This document shows positions 21,555 to 30,600 of a stretch of 32,276 bases of DNA, one piece after another. The translations under genes and the position numbers were made by a program. Every line of letters begins with the position of its first letter. Positions within the stretch are counted from its first letter, which is position 1. The stretch lies in contig JAGZDD010000024.1 of the NCBI GenBank assembly GCA_018369015.1, forward strand, positions 1 to 32,276, read 5' to 3'. Origin of the DNA: Clostridiales bacterium (GTDB lineage Bacteria; Bacillota; Clostridia; Lachnospirales; Lachnospiraceae). Below the pieces are notes generated by a model, which ran no database searches, was not told the DNA's origin, and was given only the letters and a program-made list of their open reading frames with translations.

Positions 21555-23834
21555 TTATATTGTGTATGACATTAAATTGCAAGCAATAATATTCACGATT
21601 AAAAGTCCAAGGCACACGCCGGCCCCCACAGGAAAAATGACTGCCAAAATCCCTGAAACAGCTCCTGCAAATACTGCCAGCAAACGCTGCATTGGCGTAT
21701 CCTTTCCCCCATTTTTATAATCATTCATAAACCATACGGCGCCCATAAAGGCCATCGGCGTCCATAACAGATGGCCGCCAAGAATGACAGCGAACCATTC
21801 AAAAACCAGCAGAAAAAAAATCGTTGCCCACGGCAATATAAGCATTTCATAAATCATATACACCCAGACAGCCATCCACCCAAGGGCAATCCACAGGCTG
21901 TACGGGCCTGAGCCAGGATTTACAAAGGAATATGCACACAGGCTCAGGGTAATTCCGGCTAAAAGCGAATTAACCCTTACCGCCCTGCCAGCAGCATACG
22001 AAACAATGACCGACAAAACAAGCCATTTCCAGGAAGGAATAAATGACAAAGCCATCCCAGTCATCGCGCCGTCCACCAGTGCCTCTTTCCATAATAAGCT
22101 TTTCGGACCGAAAAACTCTGCCAGGCCCGCACGGCCTTGTATATGTCCATACATACATCCTTGCATACGTCCTTGCCACAGTCTGACAGCAAGCTTAAGG
22201 GCAGCAAATAAAAACGCCGCGGCCCCAGCCCTTATCCAAACCAAAGGCCCAAAAACAAAGGAATAAATACTGCACATAAAAAATGATACAACCAGCCATT
22301 TTCCCATGATTCCGGAGACACTTCTTCCTCCATGAATATACGGGCCGCTCTGGCTCACAGGTATCAGCGGTTCAAAAGTGTCTGCGTCCGAAATATCCAG
22401 GTCAATATAATCCCATGGTTGTGCAGCTGCTTCCATCGCATAAGCTTTTCGGGAACCATACCTTTGTGTTTCCTTTACAATCTTAGCACCGTCCTTTTTT
22501 TCCAGACCGCCCTCTTCCGCAGCGGCCGGGGCTTTAGGCCGGACCGGCAGCTTTTTAGCCGCTGCCACTCTTTCCTTTAAATGCCGGTGGGCAGGACACA
22601 CATAAGAGCACCAGCCACATTCCACACATAGATCCGCATCCAGAAGGCTGCACAAACAGGGCTCCTCCCTCAGAGCCTTTTCAATATGCAATGGCTTGAG
22701 GCCTACAGGACACACAAAACAGCAATCCCGGCATAAAAGACATTCCTCTTCCCTGTGTTCCAAAATTTCACATTCAAGAACGAGAAGCGACTCTGTTGTT
22801 AAGGACACACAGGCATGGTCCACATCCACGCAGTGTCCTTTAAGAGGCCCGCCCTCAACAACACAGAGACGCTGCTGCTGTATAAGAGCAGAGTTCACAT
22901 AAGCCTTTTCTTTGGCAATACCGCCGCAAAACTCCAGCAAATCTCTGACATAGGTTCCATTGGGAACCCATAAGTTTTTTCTATGCTTCACCTTGCCGGA
23001 TACAGTAAGCCCCCGCCCTGTCATTGGACGGCTGTCATAAAAACCGTCATAAACCGCACACAATTCTACAGCGCTGCACCACAAGCCATATTCCACCTTC
23101 TTTAAAGGTGTACAACTTTTTTTATACATACTTTCAGGAACGGTATAAAACCTTATATTGGCCAGCGGCAGCAAAGCATGACTGTAAGTTTTTGCCGTTT
23201 TTTCCAATAAATAACGAATTTCATCATGGCACACATAAATACTTACTGTATCAAAATGATAAATTTCAGCCAACATTCTGGCACCAAACAGCACCTTAGC
23301 CGGACATTCCATAATCAGGCGGTAATCGGAATAAACAAGCGGTTCCCGGTCAAACGCCGCAAGGCACAGCTCTTTTACCTTTCCCATATAAAGCCCTGAA
23401 AGAAATAACGGACGGCGTTTATGAAGCATCCCTATAATCCCCATTTTTTTCAGGCTATAAAGAGGATTTTTTTCCAGCTCCAACATTTTGGGAACAGAGC
23501 CGTCTGGAAAATGATCCGCCTCAATGACAATATGGCTGACGACTTCATAAACGCTCATCTGTTTTTCCCATATTTTCACAACAGTTCCGCTAACACTTGC
23601 ATATACCGGCAATGACAGCTGGGATGTATTCTTACCAATCAACTGCCCACAGGCAACATGCTCTCCGACACTGACCACAGGTCTGGCAGCCGCCCCTTCT
23701 CCCTGTTTCATTGAAATACAGACCTTTCTTGGATGAAACAGTTCAAATTCTGCGTTATACATTTCTAGTTCTTCCGCAAGTGACAGGTGCTCTAATCGGT
23801 CAGTTCCCTGTAAGTACACATCCTCACCCCACAA
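21555..23834 (-). CDS. RnfC-RnfD-like fusion protein with two 4Fe-4S clusters
   Basis: A protein of 759 residues. Residues 34-110 match the RnfC barrel-sandwich domain (ARPVVSVGEHVACGQLIG, YASVSGTVVKI). DREPLVYSDYRLIME (162-176) corresponds to the RnfC CEPYLTxDxRLM motif. Two perfect CxxCxxCxxxCP clusters are at Cys365/368/371/375 and Cys403/406/409/413. A linker (425-490) leads to an RnfD/NqrB-like membrane domain with about nine helices (510-759), starting SQSGPYIHGGRSVSGIMGKW, as RnfD starts. The GGAGFPT-type NADH/flavin loop of RnfC is replaced by GMLHKRRP, and the RnfD flavin Thr motif (SGAT) is not seen. The rest of an Rnf operon is absent. It is probably an electron-transfer or assembly protein, but its redox partner is unknown. 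Start uncertain: TTG at 23834 has no good binding site; Met25 is an alternative. Confidence 0.75.
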   Translation of the reverse strand: MWGEDVYLQGTDRLEHLSLAEELEMYNAEFELFHPRKVCISMKQGEGAAARPVVSVGEHVACGQLIGKNTSQLSLPVYASVSGTVVKIWEKQMSVYEVVSHIVIEADHFPDGSVPKMLELEKNPLYSLKKMGIIGMLHKRRPLFLSGLYMGKVKELCLAAFDREPLVYSDYRLIMECPAKVLFGARMLAEIYHFDTVSIYVCHDEIRYLLEKTAKTYSHALLPLANIRFYTVPESMYKKSCTPLKKVEYGLWCSAVELCAVYDGFYDSRPMTGRGLTVSGKVKHRKNLWVPNGTYVRDLLEFCGGIAKEKAYVNSALIQQQRLCVVEGGPLKGHCVDVDHACVSLTTESLLVLECEILEHREEECLLCRDCCFVCPVGLKPLHIEKALREEPCLCSLLDADLCVECGWCSYVCPAHRHLKERVAAAKKLPVRPKAPAAAEEGGLEKKDGAKIVKETQRYGSRKAYAMEAAAQPWDYIDLDISDADTFEPLIPVSQSGPYIHGGRSVSGIMGKWLVVSFFMCSIYSFVFGPLVWIRAGAAAFLFAALKLAVRLWQGRMQGCMYGHIQGRAGLAEFFGPKSLLWKEALVDGAMTGMALSFIPSWKWLVLSVIVSYAAGRAVRVNSLLAGITLSLCAYSFVNPGSGPYSLWIALGWMAVWVYMIYEMLILPWATIFFLLVFEWFAVILGGHLLWTPMAFMGAVWFMNDYKNGGKDTPMQRLLAVFAGAVSGILAVIFPVGAGVCLGLLIVNIIACNLMSYTI

Positions 23835-23875
23835 TTCTTGTTATTTGCAACAGTCCGCCAACAAATCCGGGATAG

Positions 23876-23892
23876 CATGGCTGAATCGTCAC
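23876..23892. repeat. GTAAC-family terminus upstream of the RnfC-D-like gene
   Basis: CATGGCTGAATCGTCAC matches the right terminus of the MITE with a few changes. It lies in the leader of the minus-strand operon; no left end was recognised. Confidence 0.5.
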
Positions 23893-23960
23893 GTTTATAG
23901 AAAGTAGTATAACGCAATGAAACGTTTTTCATTCCTTGGAAAATATGGAAAGGTCAATTC

Positions 23961-23989
23961 GTAACAGCTTTGCCATGCCAAACGGTTAC
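23961..23989. repeat. 29-bp GTAAC...GTTAC palindromic element
   Basis: GTAACAGCTTTGCC and GGCATGCCAAACGGTTAC-type ends face each other in 29 bp, an imperfect palindrome ending exactly GTAAC and GTTAC. It is 13 bp downstream of the S8 protease stop codon and could act as a hairpin for that transcript. Confidence 0.55.
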
Positions 23990-24002
23990 ATAAATTCACA
24001 TT

Positions 24003-25793
24003 TTAAAGAAGCCGGTTCAAAGAATTTTGAAGGCACAGACGGCCATAACCTGTAACCGCATTGGGATATATGTCAAAGCCAGGCATAGCTGCTGCTCCGG
24101 CTACCAAATAGGCTTTAAGCATTTCCCCATACAAATAAGGGCTGTTTCCCTGAACAATCCCCCACTCCATGAGCAGCGCTGCACTTCCGGTAACAAAGGG
24201 GGTGGCAAAGGATGTTCCTGTTACTGATGTGTAACCGCCGCCGGCCGCCGTCGTCGTCAGATTTACTCCCGGAGCTACAATATCCGGCTTGAGCATGCAG
24301 CCCCCGACCGGTATACAGGCACTGTCACTGCCCCTGCCGGAAAAATCTGCCATCACTGTAGCCGCCGCATCATAAGCTCCTACAGAAATTGCTCTTGACG
24401 CTGTAGAAGGGATTGTTAATGTTAAATAAGGTGTACCAAAAAGGAAGCGTGTTCCCAGATTACGTACTGTCTGGCCAGGCAGCCACATTTCATAGGTTCC
24501 GTCGACAATTTTTTTCGGCAAAAGCCGGAGTATCCACACTCCAAAGTCAACATAGGTGTTCACCGGAATCAGCTCTATATAAATTTCCTGAGCCATACTA
24601 TAATGGTTCGGCTGGCCATAATTGACAAGTACCTGAGTATTTTCCAATGTAAATGCTACAGGACCGAGCCGCTCCTGAATCGGGCCTAAACGCCTTCCTG
24701 AAGGGGCAATAATTTCTACATCAATAATATCCACAAAATTTTTCCATATTTGTATATTTAACGACGGCTGATATTCCCCCACGGACAAAGGAACATCCCT
24801 GTTTTCCCCAATAGAAAGGCGTCCTGCCGTATGGCCTGATGCCGCCCCTTCATTCCCCGTTCCAATAGCAATCAGGCAGCGGCCCACACCAGCGACATCA
24901 TTAATATAAGCTTCCAGCAGCGACGTTCCGTCGTGGCTCCCGTAATTATTTCCAAAGCTTATATTAATGACCACAGGACTGTTTTGACGTATACCTTCCT
25001 CCAATATGTAATTAATCCCCTGCATAAGCTCAGTTGTCCTTGGGAAGCCTGACGCATCAGGATTTCCAAGCTTCACGACAATAAGCTCGCTCTCATAGGC
25101 TACTCCCCGGAAGGAAGCGCCTCCCTGACGCCCATTGCCTGCGGCAATGCCCATCACTGCGGTGCCATGCCCGGAATAATCCACGCTGGGAACCAATTCG
25201 CTTCTCCTTTCCTCTCTTTTTAATGCCTCGTTAATGATTTCCCTGGTGTACAAAACGCCTCTGACATAGCCTTTGGGCGGACCGGGAATCATCTGCGTGC
25301 CGTCTTCTAAAGTCAGCATAGCGCCGCCTGCTGCGGTCTGATCCCATAGCGCCAATATGCGCGTCGTGCCATCTGCATTTATAAAATCCGGGTGTGTATA
25401 GTCGATTCCCGAATCTATAAGCCCAATAATGACACCTTTTCCCGAAAGGCCCGCAGGCCCATTTTGAACCGAAGTAATACAGGATGTTCGGTTTCCAACA
25501 CTGTCCGCAAAAAACAGCCGTTTAGGCATTTCAATATATTCAATTTGAGGAAGGCGGGCAACATTTTCAATAGCATTTTCCGGTACAGTTAATATCGCAT
25601 AATTATTTAATAAATAGACAACCGTAATCCCAGCCGCTTTAAGTTCTTCAAGAGTTCCCGAATATTTAACAATCAGTTCCCATGTTCTATCCTCCTGGTC
25701 ATAGCCTTCATTCAAATTTAAAGATTTTTCCCTCTGGTTTTGTGCCGTGTCCAATGCCAGATTCAATACATTTTCAACCTTTTGCTCATCCAT
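24003..25793 (-). CDS. S8 family (subtilisin-like) serine peptidase, CspB-like
   Basis: A 596-residue subtilase. The catalytic triad is complete: Asp127 (GLIDSGIDYTHPDF), His209 (DYSGHGTAVMGIAAGN) and Ser528 (VTGTSFATPFVTGSAALL), with oxyanion Asn314 (IGTGNEGA). Residues about 36-95 resemble a prodomain (WELIVKYSGTLEELKAAGIT). A jelly-roll-like insert (about 325-465) between the oxyanion Asn and Ser is typical of the Clostridia Csp proteases, which process spore cortex hydrolases. There is no signal peptide or sortase motif. Csp homologues in non-spore settings are also common in Lachnospiraceae, so the substrate is uncertain. Monocistronic, with a terminator of the preceding gene at 25835-25868. 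Confidence 0.9.
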   Translation of the reverse strand: MDEQKVENVLNLALDTAQNQREKSLNLNEGYDQEDRTWELIVKYSGTLEELKAAGITVVYLLNNYAILTVPENAIENVARLPQIEYIEMPKRLFFADSVGNRTSCITSVQNGPAGLSGKGVIIGLIDSGIDYTHPDFINADGTTRILALWDQTAAGGAMLTLEDGTQMIPGPPKGYVRGVLYTREIINEALKREERRSELVPSVDYSGHGTAVMGIAAGNGRQGGASFRGVAYESELIVVKLGNPDASGFPRTTELMQGINYILEEGIRQNSPVVINISFGNNYGSHDGTSLLEAYINDVAGVGRCLIAIGTGNEGAASGHTAGRLSIGENRDVPLSVGEYQPSLNIQIWKNFVDIIDVEIIAPSGRRLGPIQERLGPVAFTLENTQVLVNYGQPNHYSMAQEIYIELIPVNTYVDFGVWILRLLPKKIVDGTYEMWLPGQTVRNLGTRFLFGTPYLTLTIPSTASRAISVGAYDAAATVMADFSGRGSDSACIPVGGCMLKPDIVAPGVNLTTTAAGGGYTSVTGTSFATPFVTGSAALLMEWGIVQGNSPYLYGEMLKAYLVAGAAAMPGFDIYPNAVTGYGRLCLQNSLNRLL

Positions 25794-25834
25794 ATAAAAA
25801 CCCGTTTTTCTTATAGACTATGCAATAGGGCAGC

Positions 25835-25868
25835 AAAAAGCCACAGGCAGTTAAACTCTGCCTGTGGC
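25835..25868 (-). terminator. Terminator of the M23 peptidase gene
   Basis: A perfect 11-bp stem GCCACAGGCAG (25840-25850) with CTGCCTGTGGC (25858-25868) and a 7-nt loop is followed, on the minus strand, by TTTTT (25839-25835). Between the M23 gene and the S8 gene. Confidence 0.92.
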
Positions 25869-25983
25869 CAAATAGTTAGCTATATTATGTATCTGTTTTA
25901 TTATGCCATTCCGGCTGCATTTCGATGAAAATATCCATCAAATGTCTGCTATACATGCATGACAGCCGCTTTTCCCGCTATTA

Positions 25984-27330
25984 TCAAATATAACCCTGTG
26001 GATCTACAGGTACACCGTTGACCCAAACCTCGAAATGAAGGTGAGGACCTGTAGAATAGCCTGTACTTCCAACGTATGCGATAACCTGCCCCTGACTCAC
26101 ACTCTGTCCTGCAGAAGCTGCAATTGATGAGCAATGCTGATACAGTGTCGTAAGTCCGTTGTTATGGTTTACAACAATATAATTTCCTCTTGCAGCGCTG
26201 TAAGATACGGTCGTAACAACACCGCCGTCGGCAGCGTAAATGGCTGTACCCGAGCCGGCTGCAATATCAACGCCTTTATGATTGGAGGAAGCGCCTGCCG
26301 TAGGTGATGTACGTCCGCCAAAACCGGAGGAAATGTAACCGCCGGCGCATGGCCAGATAAAGCTTCCTGTAGCAACGCCGCCTGTAGAACCGCTCGAGCC
26401 AGAACCGGAGCCTGTGCTTGAGCCTGTACCAGAATTACCTGTACTTGGAGCCTGTGTATCACTTGAAGAGCCAGAACCGCTTCCTGTACCTGTATTCGCG
26501 TTGTTATTTTGGCTGCTGTTATTCTGCTGTTGCTGCTGCTCCTGTTTCTTCTTCTCTTCTTCCGCTTTCTTGCGGGCAGCCTCTGCGGCCAGCTTTTCCT
26601 GATATTCTATATCTGCCAGAATCTTATTATTTTCTGCAATCTCTGCCTCTGTACTGTAAATGCTGTCATAAGCGCTGCCAATATCGCCCATAATCGTTCC
26701 AAGCTCTGCCTGCTTTGCTTCCATGACGAGCTGCAGCTCCTCCTGCTTTGCTTCCTGCTCTGCTTTTAATTCTTCAAGCTGAGCCTTCTGCTCCTCTAAC
26801 TGTGCTTCAAGAGTCTCGATCTGCTGGCGGGTTTCGTTTAAAGCTTCCAGCAAAGCGTTATCATAATCAGAAATTTTGGAAATATATTCACCGGCGTTAA
26901 GAATTGTTGCAATATCCTCGGCCTGCATGAAAATCTCCATCATCGTTGTGTCTCCCGCTTCATACATCGCCCGGATACGCGCCTTTAATGCCTCGTACTG
27001 CTCTGCTTCTTTGGCCTTGGCAACCTCAAGATCCGCCTGCGTCTGGGCCAGGTCGGCCTCTGTCTGCTCAAGTTCGCCGTTTAAGCGCTCGATTTCTTCG
27101 TATACAGCGGATAATTCCTTATCCAGCTCTGCAATATATGATTCTGTGTCTGCCTTGTTTGCCTGAAGACTTGCAAGACGGCTCTGCAACGCGGCTTTCT
27201 GACTTTCCAAAGCTGCAAGATTCTGCTGAACCTCTTCCTTGCTGCTCGCAGCAAAGGCTGGCATACTCAGTGAAAATACTAAGGAAAAAGCAACTGCTGC
27301 TTTTAATGTACGCAAAAATCTCTTCTGCAT
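25984..27330 (-). CDS. Secreted coiled-coil M23 peptidase (PcsB/EnvC-like)
   Basis: A 448-residue exported cell-wall enzyme. The signal peptide is MQKRFLRTLKAAVAFSLVFS plus LSMPAFA, cleaved after AFA. Residues about 30-255 are a long coiled coil rich in Glu/Gln/Leu, then a Gln/Asn/Ser/Gly linker (about 255-325). The C-terminal LytM/M23 domain has zinc ligands His351 and Asp355 (NHKGVDIAA), His399 (YQHC) and the HLH motif (430-432). It would cleave peptides in peptidoglycan. Coiled coil plus M23 resembles EnvC and other FtsEX-activated hydrolases, and the next gene upstream encodes a coiled-coil ABC permease. ATG is preceded by AAAGGAGT. It has its own promoter (27379-27387) and terminator. 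Confidence 0.93.
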   Translation of the reverse strand: MQKRFLRTLKAAVAFSLVFSLSMPAFAASSKEEVQQNLAALESQKAALQSRLASLQANKADTESYIAELDKELSAVYEEIERLNGELEQTEADLAQTQADLEVAKAKEAEQYEALKARIRAMYEAGDTTMMEIFMQAEDIATILNAGEYISKISDYDNALLEALNETRQQIETLEAQLEEQKAQLEELKAEQEAKQEELQLVMEAKQAELGTIMGDIGSAYDSIYSTEAEIAENNKILADIEYQEKLAAEAARKKAEEEKKKQEQQQQQNNSSQNNNANTGTGSGSGSSSDTQAPSTGNSGTGSSTGSGSGSSGSTGGVATGSFIWPCAGGYISSGFGGRTSPTAGASSNHKGVDIAAGSGTAIYAADGGVVTTVSYSAARGNYIVVNHNNGLTTLYQHCSSIAASAGQSVSQGQVIAYVGSTGYSTGPHLHFEVWVNGVPVDPQGYI

Positions 27331-27699
27331 GGGTAGGTGACTCCTTTCAAAAAGATACTTTTTCTAATCACTGAGGCTATTATAACATAGCTGTTACAAA
27401 AAATCCAGAGAAATATTACATATTTTTTAACAAATATTGCTTATGTATTAAATGACATTGCGATTTATTTGCCAATATTTTTTGACTTGTTTCAATAATG
27501 TACATATTCGTCATTTTTTTTATTATGTTTTTCTTAAATTATACACAATTTATTTTTATATCTTACGTATTTCTTAAACTTTATAAACCTATGGCTATAA
27601 TAGTGAAGCCGCGGCGCAGGGATTTTTATATCCCGGCACCGCGGCCTAAAAGCAGCCTCCATACAAAGCCTGTCTGCATGGCCTTTCTGGACACATTCA
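27331..27699. other. Intergenic region between M23 and permease genes
   Basis: A 369-bp AT-rich gap. It holds the M23 promoter and a two-tier hairpin (27608-27645): GCCGCGG (27608-27614) with CCGCGGC (27639-27645), then GGGAT with ATCCC inside. There is no T tract on either side, so it is not a classic terminator. No gene was seen. Confidence 0.6.
27379..27387 (-). promoter_or_regulatory. Extended -10 promoter of the M23 peptidase gene
   Basis: On the minus strand TGTTATAAT: TATAAT (27384-27379) with TG upstream. The -35 (TGGATT) is weak. It is about 50 bp from the start codon, with an AGCTGTTA palindrome overlapping. Confidence 0.65.
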
Positions 27700-30600
27700 C
27701 TATTCAACACTTTTGAGCGACTCAACCATATCAATCTTACGCAGCTTATAAAACATTGCAATATTGACAAGAATCGTAAATGCAACCGTCAAAAGCATAC
27801 TGTAAATATAGCTTGGCGCATAGACAATCCGGCCAAACATACAGCTATCAATTTCTACAGTCACAATAATAAACTGGTGCAATATTTTTCCGAGAATACA
27901 GCCAAAAGCCATGCCAATGATTGTCAGGTAAATATTTTCCCTGTATACATAGGCAGCCACCTCAAGGTCGTAAAAACCAAGGACCTTGATCGAGGCCAGC
28001 TCTCTTCGGCGCTCGTTAATATTAATATTATTCAGATTGTACAAAACGATAAATGCCAGCATACCTGCGGAAATAATCAGGACAACAATAATAATATCCA
28101 GTGACCCCAGCATATCATCCAGTGTTGTCTTTATACTGTCCATATAAGACACACTGACGACTGCATTTTGGGCAAGAAGATTCTGGCCAATATCATTTTC
28201 CATATCCGGGTCCGCAATTTTTATTAATACTGTATTATATTCCACCGGCTTCCCGAAAGTCTCTTCATATAACGCCGGCGTCATATAAATATAATGACCG
28301 ACATAGTTTTCACAGATTGCCGCAATTTTCACATCCCTGGACTCAAACTGGTCCTCCTTAATCTGAATGGTATCCCCAGCGCCAACATCCAGCAGCTTTG
28401 CTGTTTTTTCACTTATGATAATACCGCTGTCATCAAGCTGGTATTCTTTCCCCGTGGTCCGGTCATTAAAGTACATAAACTCACTGAGGTTATCAAGGCT
28501 CTCAGGCACAACAATATAGGCCTCCCAGTCCTTTGTTTGTGAAGCAATATCTGTATTGAGCATATAAGCGGTCTTATATGCGCCAATGCCGCTTTCACCG
28601 TCAAGCATTTCATAAAGCTTATCCTTATCCTTGCTGCCCGCATCCTCGTCCATAATGACCATACCGCTGTAGGGCTGTATTTTATTATATTGGAGATCCA
28701 CAATATCCTTAATAGAATCCTTAAGCCCGAAGCCAACGATCATCAGCGCCATACAGCCGCCGATACCAAAAACGGTCATAAAGAAGCGCTTTTTGTATCT
28801 GAACAAATTTCTCAGGGTCGATTTTTGTGTAAAGCTTAAATGCCGCCAAAGCGGGGTAATCCGTTCGAGCAAAATACGCCGCCCCTGTTTTGGCGGAACC
28901 GGACGCATGAGTGACGCCGGCGTTGCCATAAGCTCCTTGTAACAGGCAAGAAATGCTGCCGCCGTTATACACACAATCGCCGCCACGGAAGCTAAAAGCC
29001 CATAATAGGCATTATAAGGAATCGTCGTGTTCGGTATGTAAGGGTAAACAATCTTGTAAGCATTGACAATAATATAAGGAAAGACTTTTTCTCCAAAAAG
29101 TACTCCGACAACACTTCCGCCAATCGTTGCCAGCAGAGCATAATAAATGTACTTTTTAGCAATAGCGCCTTTCCCATAGCCCAGCGCCTTGAGCGTTCCG
29201 ATCTGTATACGTTCTTCTTCAACCATGCGGGTCATGGTCGTCAGGCTAATCAATGCGGCCACAAGGAAGAACAGCACCGGGAAAATTTCGCCGATCGCTC
29301 TTACTCGGTCCGCATTGTCTCCCAGCTCCCCATACCCCGAAAGGGCAGAGCGGTCGGAAACATACCACTTAGGATAGGCAATATCCTCTACCTCAGCCTT
29401 AGCGTCATCAAGCTTTTCCTGGCCGTCAGCAATTTCTTCCTCAGCTTTAGCTTTTCCGTCCTCATATTCTTTCCAGCCGTCTTCAAGCTCCGTCCGCCCT
29501 TCCTCAAGTTCTGCTTTTGCCTCATCAATTTGTTTCTGGCCGTCGGCAAGCTGAGTCTTGGCGCTGGCAAGCTGAGCCTGGCCATCGGCAAGCTCCTGTT
29601 TGGCCGCGTCAAGCTGGGCCTGGCCGCTAACAAGCTGGTTATAAGATTCATCAAGCTTCGTCTTAAACGCCGCCAATGCGTTTAGATTGGCTTCCGAATC
29701 ATTTAATTTTTCCTCTTGTTCTGAAATTGTCTGCTGTATATTCACATAGGCTTCGTTTTGATTAAGCTGCTGATCTACCTCGGCACGGATCGCTGTTTTT
29801 GCATCCTCTGTCCGGACTTTTTCCACCGCCGCGTTTATTGCCGCTTCAATCTGGGCTCTGCCGGCAGTAACCTTAGACATGCCCGTCTCATAGCTGGCAT
29901 CATATTGAGTCTGAAGCTGGGAAACTGTAGCAGAAAGCTCCTGAATCTGCGCTTCAAGAGCCGCCCTTTGCTTTTCCAGCTCTGCTAAAGTATCATCTGA
30001 AGCCGATACTTCTGATAAAACCGTGACTTGGGCGCCATTAAAAGTCTCTGTTTCCTGGGCAGCATTATTTGCACTTTCTTCCCCGGAGGATTCTGCCCCA
30101 GAGTCTCCCGCGCTTTGCAGTGCTGCAATTTGTTCATTCACCGCCGCCAGTTGGGCCTGTAAGCTTTCAAGTTGCCCCGCCGACTGCTCCAGGCTTGTCT
30201 TTAGCAAAGTAAGCTCGGCCTCAGCCGCGTCAAGCTCATCACTTTGCGCCTTTGTCGCTTCCTCTGCCGCTGCCCGGGCTGTATCCTCGGCTGCGGCAAA
30301 AGCCGTGGCATAGGCGTCATTTTTCTGCTGTTCAAGCTTTGCCTTTGCGGCGTCAAGCTGGGTGCGGCCGTCTGCAAGCTGCTGGCGCGCCGCCTCAAAA
30401 TCTACGGAAGCCGCCTGGGCATTATACTGGGCCAGACCATTATTATATTCCTGCCAGCCGCTGTTAAGGGTCGCTTCATTGGCGGCAATCTCGGCCTGCC
30501 CTAAAGCCAGCTTATCCTCACTGGCTGCAATCTGGGCTTTGGCATCCGCCAGCTTTGCCTCCTCCTCTTTCAGCGTTTTTTCGCCGTCTTCAAGCTCCTT

